The translations under genes and the position numbers were made by a program. Under the pieces are notes generated by a model. The model was not told the DNA's origin. It did not search any database and saw nothing but the letters and a program-made list of their open reading frames with translations. A stretch of 64,000 nt of DNA from Triglochin maritima (lineage: Eukaryota; Streptophyta; Magnoliopsida; Alismatales; Juncaginaceae): NCBI GenBank assembly GCA_963682175.1, contig OY821772.1, positions 49,622,925 through 49,686,924 of the forward strand, given 5' to 3'. This document shows positions 46,951-59,589 of this stretch, one piece after another (position 1 is the first letter of the stretch; the number at the start of each line of letters is the position of its first letter).

Positions 46951-49404
46951 GAGAGATTGTTAGATATTTCCCTTTTTAGCAAAAAAATAAAAGGCTATAT
47001 AGCACACAAATTTCTGTAAAAACACTCAGTTTTTAAATATGGCCCTATTTCTTTGTTTTTGTGGGGACTAATGACACGACTTCCTATTATACGACGGAAA
47101 TGTTAAACTGATGCGTCAGAAGAGAGATTTTTATATATATCCTTTTTTAGCAAAAAAACCAAAGGCTATAGCACACGAATTTCTGTAAAAACCTTTAGTT
47201 TTTAAAAATGGCACTATTTCTTTGTTTTTTGTGGGTCTGATGACACGACTTCCTACTATATGACAAAAATGAAAAACCGATGCGCCCCAAGGGAGTTTTG
47301 TAGATATTTCCAATTTTAGCAAAACAACCAAAGTCTATAGCACACGAATTTCGGTAAAAACCATCAGTTTTTAAGAATGACACTATTTTTTTGTGGTGTC
47401 TGAAATGTTAAACGAATGCATCCGAAAATAGATTTTTAGATATTTCCATTTTTAGCAAAAAAACCAAAAGCTATAGCACACGAATTTCGGTAAAAACTAT
47501 CAATTTTAAAAAATGTCACAATTTCTTTCTTTTTTGTGGGGTCTTATGACACGACTTCCTATTATACGACGATAATGATAAACTGATGTGTCTGAAAAAT
47601 GATTTTTAGATATTTCCATTTTTAGCAAAACAACAAAAGACTATAGCACTCGAATTTCGGTAAAAACCCTCAGTTTTTAAAAATGTCACTATTTCTTTGT
47701 TTTTTGTGAGGCCTGATGACATGACTTCCTATTATACGACGAAAATGTTAAACTGATGCGTCCGAGGAGAGATTGTTAGATATTTCCCTTTTTAGCAAAA
47801 AAACCAAAGGCTATATAGCACACGAATTTCTGTAAAAACACTCAGTTTTTAAATATGGCCCTATTTCTTTGTTTTTGTGGGGACTAATGACACGACTTCC
47901 TATTATACGACGAAAAAGTTAAACTGATGCGTCCGAAGAGAGATTTATATATATATATCAATTTTTATCAAAAAAAACAAAGGCTATAGCACACGAATTT
48001 CTGTAAAAACCTTTAGTTTTTAAAAATGGCACTATTTCTTTGTTTTTTGTGGGTCTGATGACACGACGTCCTAATATACGACAAAAATGAAAAACCGATG
48101 CGTCCCAAGGGAGTTTTGTAGATATTTCCAATTTTAGCAAAACAACCAAAGTCTATAGCACACGAATTTCGGTAAAAACCATCAGTTTTTAAGAATGACA
48201 CTATTTTTTTGTGGTGTCTGAAATGTTAAACGAATGCATCCGAAAATAGATTTTTAGATATTTCCATTTTTAGCAAAAAAACCAAAAGCTATAGCACACG
48301 AATTTCGGTAAAAACTATCAATTTTAAAAAATGTCACAATTTCTTTCTTTTTTGTGGGGTCTTATGACACGACTTCCTATTATACGACGATAATGATAAA
48401 CTGATGTGTCTGAAAAATGATTTTTAGATATTTCCATTTTTAGCAAAACAACAAAAGACTATAGCACTCGAATTTCGGTAAAAACCCTCAGTTTTTAAAA
48501 ATGTCACTATTTCTTTGTTTTTTGTGAGGTCTGATGACATGACTTCCTATTATACGACGAAAATGTTAAACTGATGCGTCCGAGGAGAGATTGTTAGATA
48601 TTTCCCTTTTTAGCAAAAAAACCAAAGGCTATATAGCACACGAATTTCTGTAAAAACACTCAGTTTTTAAATATGGCCCTATTTCTTTGTTTTTGTGGGG
48701 ACTAATGACACGACTTCCTATTATACGACGAAAAAGTTAAACTGATGCGTCCGAAGAGAGATTTATATATATATCAATTTTTATCAAAAAAAACAAAGGC
48801 TATATAGCACACGAATTTCTGTAAAAACCTTTAGTTTTTAAAAATGGCACTATTTCTTTGTTTTTTGTGGGTCTGATGACACGACGTCCTAATATACGAC
48901 AAAAATGAAAAACCGATGCGTCCCAAGGGAGTTTTGTAGATATTTCCAATTTTAGCAAAACAACCAAAGTCTATAGCACACGAATTTCGGTAAAAACCAT
49001 CAGTTTTTAAGAATGACACTATTTTTTTGGGGTGTCTGAAATGTTAAACGAATGCATCCGAAAATAGATTTTTAGATATTTCCATTTTTAGCAAAAAAAC
49101 CAAAAGCTATAGCACACGAATTTCGGAAAAAACTATCAATTTTAAAAAATGTCACAATTTCTTTCTTTTTTGTGAGGTCTTATGACACGACTTCCTATTA
49201 TACGACGATAATGTTAAACTGATGTGTCCGAAAAATGATTTTATATATTTCCATTTTTAGGAAAACAACCAAAGACTATAATAGCACACTAATTTCGGTA
49301 AAAACCCTCAGTTCTTAAAAATGGCACTATGTTTTTGGTTTTTTTGAGGTCTGATGACACGACTTCCTATTATACGACGAAAATGTTAAACTGATGCGTC
49401 CGAG
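46951..49404 (+). repeat. 818-bp HOR (five monomers), three copies
   Basis: The landmark GAGAGATTGTTAGATATTTC recurs at 46951, 47767, 48585 and about 49405, steps of 816-820 bp. Each unit has four monomers of about 169 bp and one short monomer of about 142 bp (GTCTGAAATGTTAAACG at 47398, 48216 and 49034). Copies 2 and 3 share GACGTCCTAATATACG and TATATATAT variants and are nearly identical. The first copy is slightly more diverged. Confidence 0.9.
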
Positions 49405-50869
49405 CAGAGATTGTTAGATATTTCCCTTTTTAGCAAAAAATCAAAGGCTATAGCACACGAATTTCTGTAAAAACACTCAGTTTTTAAAAATGACCCTATT
49501 TTTTGTTTTTGTGGGGAGTAATGACACGACTTCCTATTATACGACGAAAATGTTAAACTGATGTGTCCGAAGAGAGATTTTTAGATGTATCCATTTTTAG
49601 CAAAAAACTCAAAGGCTATATATAGCATACAAATTTCTGTAAAAACACACAGTTTTTAGATATGGCCCTATTTCTTTGTTTTTATTGGGACTAATGACAC
49701 GACTTCCTATTATACGACGAAAATGTTAAACTGATGCGTCCGAAGAGAGTTTTTAGATATATCCATTTTTAGCAAAAAACTCAAAGCCTATATATAGCAC
49801 ACGAATTTCTGTAAAAACAGTCAGTTTTTAAAAGTGGCACTATTTCTTTGTTTTTGTGGGGACTAATGACACGACTTCCTATTGTATGACGAAAATTTTA
49901 AACTGATGCGTCCGAGGAGAGATTGCTAGATATTTCCCTTTTTAGCAAAAAAAACCAATGACTATAGCACACGAATTTCTGTAAAAACACTCAGTTTTTA
50001 AAAATGACCCTATTTCTTTGTTTTTGTGGGGACTAATGACACGACTTCCTATTATACGACAAAATGTTAAACTGATGTGTCCGAAGACAGATTTTTAGAT
50101 ATATCCATTTTTAGCAAAAACTCAAAGGCTATATATAGCACACGAATTTCTGTAAAAACACTCAGTTTTTAAAAATGACACTATTTCTTTGTTTTTGTGG
50201 GGACTGATGACACGACTTCCTATTATACGACGAAAATGTTAATTTAATGCGTTCCAAGAGAGATTTTTAGATATTTCTCTTTTTAGCAAAAAAACCAAAA
50301 GCTATATCACACAAATTTCGGTAAAAACTATCAGTTTTTAAGAATGACATTATTTCTTTGTTTTTTTGTGGGGACTAATGACACGACTTCCAATTATACG
50401 ACGAAAATGTTAAATTGATGCGTTCGAAAAGAGATTTTTAGATATTTCTATTTTTAGCAAAACAACCAAAGGCTATAGGACTCGAATTTCGGTAAAAACC
50501 CTCATGTTTTTAAAAATGGCACTATTTCATTGTTTTTTGTGTGGTCTGACGACACGACTTCCTATTATACGACGAAAATGTTAAACTGATGCGTCCGAGG
50601 AGAGATTGTTAGATATTTCCCTTTTTAGCAAAAAAACCAAAGGCTATAGCACACGAATTTCTGTAAAAACCTTTAGTTTTAAAAAATGGCACTACTTCTT
50701 TGTTTTTTGTGGGTCTGATGACCCAACTTCTGACTATACGACAAAAATGAAAAACTGATGCGTCCGAAGAGAGTTTTTTAGATATTTCCATTTTTAGCAA
50801 AACAACTAAAGTTTATAGCACACGAATTTCGGTAAAAACCATTAGTTTTTAAAAATGACACTATTTTTT

Positions 50870-52810
50870 TGTGGGGTCTGAAATGTTAAACTAATGCATC
50901 CGAAAATAGATTTTTAGATATTTTCATTTTTAGCAAAAAAACCAAAAGCTATAGCACACGAATTTCTGTAAAAACTATCAATTTTAAAAAAAGTCACAAT
51001 TTCTTTCTTTTTTGTTGGGTCTTATGAGACGACTTCCGATTATACGACGATTATGTTAAACTGATGTGTCCGAAAAATGATTTTTAGATATTTCCATTTT
51101 TAGCAAAACAACCAAAGACTATTGCACACGAATTTCAGTAAAACCCATCAGTTTTTAAAAATGGCACTATTTCTTTGTTTTTTGTGAGGTCTGATGACAC
51201 GACTTCCTATTATACGACGAAAATGTAAAAGATTGATGCGTCCGAGTAGAGATTGTTAGATATTTCCCTTTTTAGCAAAAAAACCAAAGGTTATAGCACA
51301 CGAATTTCTGTAAAAACGTTTAGTTTTTAAAAATGGCACTATTTCTTTGTTTTTTTGTGGGTCTGATGACACGACTTCCTACTATACGACAAAAATGAAA
51401 AATTGATGCGTCCGAAGAGAGTTTTTAGATATTTCATTTTTTAGCAAAATAACCAAAGAGTATAGCACACGAATTTCGGTAAAAACCCTCAGTTTTTAAG
51501 AATGACACTATTTTTTTTGTGGGGTCTGAAATGTTAAACTAATGCATCCGAAAATATATTATTAGATATTTCCATTTTTAGCAAAAAAACCAAAAGCTAT
51601 AGCACACGACTTTCGGTAAAAACTATCAATTTTAAAAAATGTCACAATTTCTTTCTTTTTTGTGGGGTCTTATGACACGACTTCCTATTATACGACGATA
51701 ATGTTAAACTGAAATGTCCGAAAAATGATTTCTAGATATTTCCTTTATTAGCAAAACAACCAAAGACTATAGCACACGAATTTCGGTAAAAACCCTCAGT
51801 TTTTAAAAATGGCACTATTTCTTTGTTTTTTGTGAGGTCTGACGACACGACTTCCTATTATACGACGAAAATGTTAAATTGATGCGTCCGAGGAGAGATT
51901 GTTAGATATTTCCCTTTTTAGCAAAAAAACCAAAAGCTATAGCACACGACTTTCTGTAAAAACCTTTAGTTTTTAAAAATGGCACTACTTCTTTGTTTTT
52001 TGTGGGTTTGATGACACGAATTCCTACTATACGAAAAAATGAAAAACTGATGCGTCCGAAGAGAATTTTTTAGATATTTCCATTTTTAGCAAAACAACCA
52101 AAGACTATAGCACACGAATTTCGGTAAAAACCCTCAGTTTTTAAGAATGACACTATTTTTTTTGTGGGGTCTGAAATGTTAAACTAATGCATCCGAAAAT
52201 TGATTATTAGATATTTCCATTTTTAGCAAAAAACCAAAAGCTATAGCACACGACTTTCGGTAAAACTATCAATTTTAAAAAATGTCACAATTTCTTTCTT
52301 TTTTGTGGGGTCTTATGACACGACTTCCTATTAGACGATGAAAATGTTAAACGGATGAGTCCGAAAAGAGTTTTTTAGATATTTACATTTTTAGCAAAAC
52401 ATTCAAAGACTATAGTTCACGAATTTCGGTAAAAACCCTTAGTTTTTAAAAATGGCACTATTTCTTTGTTTTTTGTGGGTCTGATGACACGAGTTCCGAT
52501 TATACGACGAAAATGTTAAACTGATGCGTCCGAGGAGAGATTGTTATATATTTCCCTTTTTAGCAAAAAAACCAAAGGCTATAGCACACGAATTTCTGTA
52601 AAAACCTTTAGTTTTTAAAAATGGCACTATTTCTTTGTTTTTTGAGGGTCTGATGACACGACTTCCTACTATACGACAAAAATGAAAAAACTGATGTGTC
52701 CGAAGAGAGTTTTTTAGATATTTCCATTTTTAGCAAAACAACCAAACTCTATAGCACACGAATTTCGGTGAAAACCCTCAGTTTTTAAAAATGGCACTAT
52801 TTTTAAAAAG
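50870..52810 (+). repeat. About 645-bp four-monomer HOR, diverged copies
   Basis: Short monomers begin near 50873, 51520 and 52164 (steps of 647 and 644 bp), each followed by comparable full-length monomers. This is the same four-monomer register as in array I. Copies show scattered substitutions and small indels. Confidence 0.75.
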
Positions 52811-55800
52811 TTTTTTCTGGGGTTTGATGACAAGACTTCCTACTACACGACAAAAATAAAAAACTGATGCGTCCGAAGAGAGATTTTTAGATATTTCCAC
52901 TTTTAGCAAAACAACCAAAGCCTATAGCACACGAATTTCGGTAAAAACCCTCAGTTTTTAAAAATGGCACTATTTATTTGTTTTTTGTTGGGTCTGATCA
53001 CACGACTTCCTACTATACGAGGAAAATGTTAAATTGATGCGTCCGAAGAGAGATTTTTAGATATATCCATTTTTAGCCAAAAAACTCAAAGGCTATATAG
53101 CACTCTAATTTCGGTAAAAACCATTAGTTTTAAAAAATGTCACAATTTCTTTCTTTTTTGTGGGTTCTGATGACACGGCTTCCTATAATACGACGAAAAT
53201 GTTAAACTGATGCCTCTGAAAAATAATTTTTAGATATTTCCATTTTTAGCAAAACAAACAAATACTATAGCACACGAATTTCGGTAAAAACCCCTCAGTT
53301 TTTAAAAATGGCACGATTTCTTTGTTTTTTGCGAGGTATGATGACACGACTTCCTATTATACGACGGAAATGTTAAACTGATGCGTCCGAGGAGAGATTG
53401 TTAGATATTTCCCTTTTTAGCAAAAAAACCAAAGGCTATAGCACACGAATTTCTGTAAAAACCTTTTGTTTTTAAAAATGGCACTATTTCTTTGTTTTTT
53501 GTGGGTTTGATGACACGACTTCCTACTATACGACAAAAATGATAATCTGATGCGTCCGAAGAGAGCTTTTTAGATATTTCCATTTTTAGCAAAAACAACC
53601 AAAGACTATAGCACACGAATTTCGGTAAAAACCCCGAGTTTTTAAAAATGACACTATTTCTTTGTTTTTTGTGAGGTCTGATGACACGACTTCCTATTAT
53701 ACGACGAAAATGTTAAACTGATGCGTCCGAGGAGAGATTGTTAGATACTTCCTTTTTTAGCAAAAAAACCAAAGGCTATAGCACACGAATTTCTGTAAAA
53801 ACACTCAGTTTTCAAAAATAACCCTATTTCTTTGTTTTTGTGTGTCTGATGACACGACTTCCTATTATACGACGAAAATGAAAAACGGATGCGTCCGAAG
53901 AAAGTTTTTTAGATATTTCCATTTTTAGCAAAACAACCAAAGACTATAGCACACGAATTTCGGTAAAAACCCTCAGTTTTTAAAAATGACACTATTTCTT
54001 TGTTTTTTTGTGAGGTCTGATGACACGACTTCCTATTATACGAAGAAAATGTTAAACTGATGTGTCCGAGGAGAGATTGTTAGATATTTCCCTTTTTAGA
54101 AAAAAAATCAAAGGCTATATAGCACACGAATTTCTGTAAAAACCTTTAGTTTTTAAAAATGGCACTATTTCTTTGTTTTTTGTGGGTCTGATGACACGAC
54201 TTCCTACTATACGACAAAAATGAAAAACTGATGCGTCCGAAGAGAGTTTAGATATTTCCATTTTTAGCAAAACAACCAAAGACTATAGCACACGAATTTC
54301 GGTAAAAACCCCCAGTTTCTAAAAATGGCACTATTTCTTTGTTTTTTGTGAGGTCTGATGACACGACTTCCTATTATACGACGAAAATGCTAAACTGATG
54401 CGTCCGAGGAGAGATTGTTAGATATTTCCCTTTTTAGCAATAAAACCAAAGGCTATAGCACACGAATTTCTGTAAAAACCTTTAGTTTTTAAAAATGACA
54501 CTATTTCTTTGTCTTTTGTGGGTCTGATGACACGAATTCCTACTATACGACAAAAATGAAAAACTGATACGTCTGAAGAGAGTTTTTTAGATATTTACAT
54601 TTTTAGCAAAACAACCAAAGTCTATAGCACACGAATTTCGGTAAAAACCATTAGTCTTTAAGAATAACACTATTTTTTTGTGGGGTCTGAAATGTAAAAC
54701 TAATGCATCCGAAAATAGATTTTTAGATATTTTCATTTTTAGCAAAAAAACCAAAAGCTATAGCACACGAATTTCGGTAATAACTATCAATTTTAAAAAA
54801 TGTCAAAATTTCTTTCTTTTTGTGGGGTCTTATGACATGACTTCCTATTATATGACGATAATGCTAAACAGATGTGTCCGAAAAATGATTTTTAGATATT
54901 TCCATTTTTAGCAAAACAACCAAAGACTACACAAATTTCAGTAAAAACCTCAGTTTTTAAAAATGGCACTATTTCTTTGTTTTTTGTGAGGTCTGATGAC
55001 ACGACTTCCGATTATACGACGAAAATGTTAAACTGATGCGTCCGAGGAGAGATTGTTAGATATTTCCCTTTTAAGCAAAAATACCAAAGGCTATACCACA
55101 CGAATTTCTGTAAAAACATTAAGTTTTTAAAAATGACACTATTTCTTTGTTTTTTGTGCGTCTGATGACACAACTTCCTACTATACGACAAAAATGAATA
55201 ATGGATGCGTCCGAAGACAGTTTTTTAGATATTTCCATTTTTAGAAAACAACCAAAGACTATAGCACACGAATTTCGGTAAAAACCCTTAGTTTTTAAAA
55301 ATGACACTATTTCTTTGTTTTTTGTGAGGTCTGATGACACGACTTCCTATTATACGACGAAAATGTTAAACTGATGCGTCTGAGGAGAGATTGTTAGATA
55401 TTTCCTTTTTTAGCAAAACAACCAAAGGCTATAGCACACGAATTTCTGTAAAAACCTTTAGTTTTTAAAAATGGCACTATTTCTTTGTTTTTTGTGGGTC
55501 TGATGACACGACTTCCTACTATACGACAAAAATGAAAATCTGATGCGTCCGAAGAGAGATTTTAGATATTTTCATTTTTAGCAAAACAACCAAAGTCCAT
55601 AGCACACGAATTTCGGTAAAAACCATCAGTTTTTAAGAATGACACTATTTTTTGTGGGGTCTGAAATGTTAAACTAATGCATCCGAAAATAGATTTTTAG
55701 ATATTTCCATTTTTAGCAAAAAAACCAAATGCTATAGCACATGAATTTCGGTAAAAACTTTCAATTTTAAAAAATGTCACAATTTCTTTCTTTTTTGTGG

Positions 55801-56880
55801 GGTCTTATGACACGACTTCCTATTATACGACGATAATGTTAAACTGATGTGTCCGAAAAATGATTTTTAGATATTTCCATTTTTAGCAAAACAACCAAAG
55901 ACTATAGCACAGGAATTTCGGTAAAAACCCTGAGTTTTTAAAAATGTCACTATTCCTTTGTTTTTTGTGAGGTCTGATGACACGACTTCCTATTATACGA
56001 CGAAAATGTTAAACTAATGCGTCCGAGGAGAGATTGTTAGATATTTCCCTTTTTAGCAAAAAAACCAAAGGCTATAATAGCACACGAATTTCTGTAAAAA
56101 CCTTTAGTTTTTAAAAATGGCACTATTTCTTTGTTTTTTGTGGGTCTGATGACACGACTTCCTACTATACGACAAAAATGAAAAACTTATGCATCCGAAG
56201 AGAGTTTTTTAGATATTTCCATTTTTAGCAAAACAACCAAAGTCTATAGCACATGAATTTCGGTAAAAACCTTTAGTTTTTAAAAATGGCACTATTTCTT
56301 TGTTTTTTGAGGGGTCTGATGAGACGACTTCCTAGTATACGACGAAAATATTAGACTGATGCCTCCGAAAAGTGTTTGTTAGATATTTCCATTTATAGCA
56401 AAAAAAACCAAAGGCTAGCACACGAATTTCGGTAAAAACCATCAGTTTTTAAAAGTGGCACTATTTCTTTGTTTTTTGTTGGGTTTGTTGACACGACTTC
56501 CTTTTATACGACGAAAATGTTAATTTCATTTTCGAAAAGAGATTTTTAGATATTTTCATTTTTAGCAAAAAACCCAAAGGCTATATAGCACACGAATTTC
56601 GGTAAAAACACTCAGTTTTTAAAAATGGCACTATTTCTTTGTTTTTGTGGGGACTAATTACACGACTTCCTATTATACGACGAAAATGTTAATTTCATGC
56701 GTTCGAAAAAAGTTTTTTAGATATTTCTCTTTTTAGCAAAAAAACCAAAAGCTATAGCACACGAATTTCAGTAAAAACTATCAGTTTTTAAGAATGACAC
56801 TATTTCTTTTTATTTTTTGTGGAAACTAATGACACGACTTCCTATTATTCGACGAAAATGTTAATTTAATGCGTTCGAAA

Positions 56881-58260
56881 AGAGATTTTTAGATACTTCC
56901 TATTATACGAAGAAAATGTTAAATTGATCCATACGAAGAGAGATTTTTTGATATTTCCCTTTTTAGCAAAAAAACAAAGGCTATAGCACACGAATTTTGG
57001 TAAAAACCCTCAATTTTGTAAAAATAGCACTAGTTCTTTGTTTTTTGAGGGTTCTGGTGACACGAATTGATATTATACGACGAAAATGTTAAACCGATGC
57101 GTCCAAAGAGAGATTTTTAGATACTTCCCTTTTTAGCAAAAAACCCATGTGCTATTATAGCACACGAATTTCGGTAAAAAACCTCAGTTTTTAAAAATGG
57201 CACTATTTTTTTTGTTTTTTGAGGAGTCTGATGACACGACTGGATATTATACGACGAAAATGTTAAACCGATGCGTCCGAAGAGAGATTTTTAGATATTT
57301 CCCTATTTAACAAAAAAACCAAAGGCTATAGCACACAAATTTCGGTAAAAATCATCAGTTTTAAAAAATGACACAATTTTTTTTGTGGGGTATGATGACA
57401 CGACTTCCTATTATACGAAGAAAATGTTAAATTGATCCATACGAAGAGAGATTTTTTGATATTTCCCTTTTCAGCAAAAAAACAAAGGCTATAGCACACG
57501 AATTTTGGTAAAAACCCTCAGTTTTGTAAAAATAGCACTAGTTCTTTGTTTTTTGAGGGTTCTGGTGACACGAATTGATATTATACGACGAAAATGTTAA
57601 ACCGATGCGTCCAAAGAGAGATTTTTAGATACTTCCCTTTTTAGCAAAAAACCCATGTGCTATTATAGCACACGAATTTCGGTAAAAACCCTCAGTTTTT
57701 AAAAATGGCACTATTTTTTTGTTTTTTGAGGAGTCTGATGACACGACTGGATATTATACGACGAAAATGTTAAACTGATGCGTCCGAAGAGAGATTTTTA
57801 GATATTTCCCTATTTAACAAAAAAACCAAAGGCTATAGCACACAAATTTCGGTAAAAATCATCAGTTTTAAAAAATGACACAATTTTTTTTGTGGGGTAT
57901 GATGACACGAGTTCCTATTATACGAAGAAAATGTTAAATTGATCCGTACGAAGAGAGATTTTTTGATATTACCCTTTTTTAGCAAAAAAAGCAAAGGCTA
58001 TAGCACACGAATTTTGGTAAAAACCCTCAGTTTTGTAAAAATAGCACTAGTTCTTTGTTTTTTGAGGGGTCTGGTAACACGAATTGATATTATACGACAA
58101 AAATGTTAAACCGATGCGTCCAAAGAGAGATTTTTGGATACTTCCCTTTTTAGCAAAAAACCTATGTGCTATTATAGCACACGAATTTCGGTAAAAACCC
58201 TCAGTTTTTAAAAATGGCACTATTTCTTTGTTTTTTGAGGGGTCTGATGACACGAATGGA
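56881..58260 (+). repeat. 508-bp HOR (three monomers), about three copies
   Basis: GAAAATGTTAAATTGATCC recurs at 56912, 57420 and 57927. Each unit shares TTTTGTAAAAATAGCACTAG, CACGAATTGATATTATACG and CCATGTGCTATTATAGCAC variants. The first unit starts at an abnormal join (TTTTTAGATA to CTTCCTATTATACGA, about 56896) that lacks about 110 bp of a monomer. Confidence 0.88.
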
Positions 58261-59589
58261 TATTATACGACGAAAATGTTAAACTGATGCGTCCGAAAAG
58301 AGATTTTTTGAAATTTCCCTATTTAGAAAAAAACCAAAGGCTATCACACGAAATTCGGTAAAACCTCAGTTTTTAAAAATGACATTATTTCTTTGTTTTC
58401 TGTGGGGTCTGATTACAAGACTTCATATTATACGAGGAAATTTTTAACTGATGTGTCCGAAGAGGGATTTTTAGATATTTCCATTTTTAGCAAAAAACAC
58501 AAAGGGTATAGCACACGAATTTCGGTAAAAACCCTCAATTTTTTTTCTAAAAATGACACTTTTTCTTTGTTTTTTGATGTGTCATATGACACGAATGGAT
58601 ATTATACGACAAAACTGTTAAACCGATAAGTCCGAAGGGCGATTTATAGATATTTCCTTTTTTAGTAAAAAACCAAAGGCAATAGCACACGAATTTCAGT
58701 AAAAACCATCAGTTTTTAAAAATGGCACTATTTCTTTGTTTTTTGTGGGGTCTGATAACACGACTTCCTATTATACGACAAACATGTTAAACTGATGCGT
58801 CCGAAAAGAGATTTTTAGATATTTCCATTTTCAGTAAAAAAACGAATTTCTGTAAAAACCTTCAGTTTTTAAAAATGACACTATTTCTTTGTTTTTGGAG
58901 GTGTCTGATGACACGACTTCCTATTATACGACGAAAATGTTAAACTGATGCGTCTGAAAAGTGATTTTTAGATATTTCCCTTTTTAGCAAAAAAAACCAA
59001 AAGCACAAGAATTTCGTTAAAAACTATCAATTTTTAATAATGGCACTATTTCTTCGTTTTTTGTGGGGTCTGATGACACGACTTGCTATTATACGACGAA
59101 AATGTTGAACTGATGCGTCCGAAGATAGATTTTTAGATATTTCCCTTTTTAGCAAGAAAACCATAGGCTATAGCGCACGAAATTTTGGTAAACTGATGCG
59201 TACGAAAATAGATTTTTTGAAATTTCCCTATTTAGCAAAAAAACCAAAGGCTATAGGCACACGAATTTCGGTAAAAACCCTCAGTTTTTTCTAAAAATGA
59301 CACTTTTTCTTTGTTTTTTGTGGGGTCTGATGACACGACTTCATATTATACGACGAAAATGTTAAACTGATCCGTCCGAGCATAGATTTTTAGATATTTC
59401 CCTTTTTAGCAACAGAAGGAAAGGGTATATAGCACACGAATTTCGGTAAAAAACTCTCCGTTTTTAAAAATGACACTATTTCTTTGTTTTTTGTGGGTCT
59501 TATGACACGACTTCCTATTATACGACAAAAATGTTAAAATGATGCGTCTGAAAAGAGATTTTTAGATATTTCCATTTTTAGCAAAAAAA

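Noticed and set aside
52790..52830. Possible foreign insertion at TTTTTAAAAAGTTTTTTCTGG
   Set aside because: It is a small rearrangement of the AGTTTTTAAAAATG and TGTTTTTTGTGG segments of the monomer; all of it is explained by satellite sequence.
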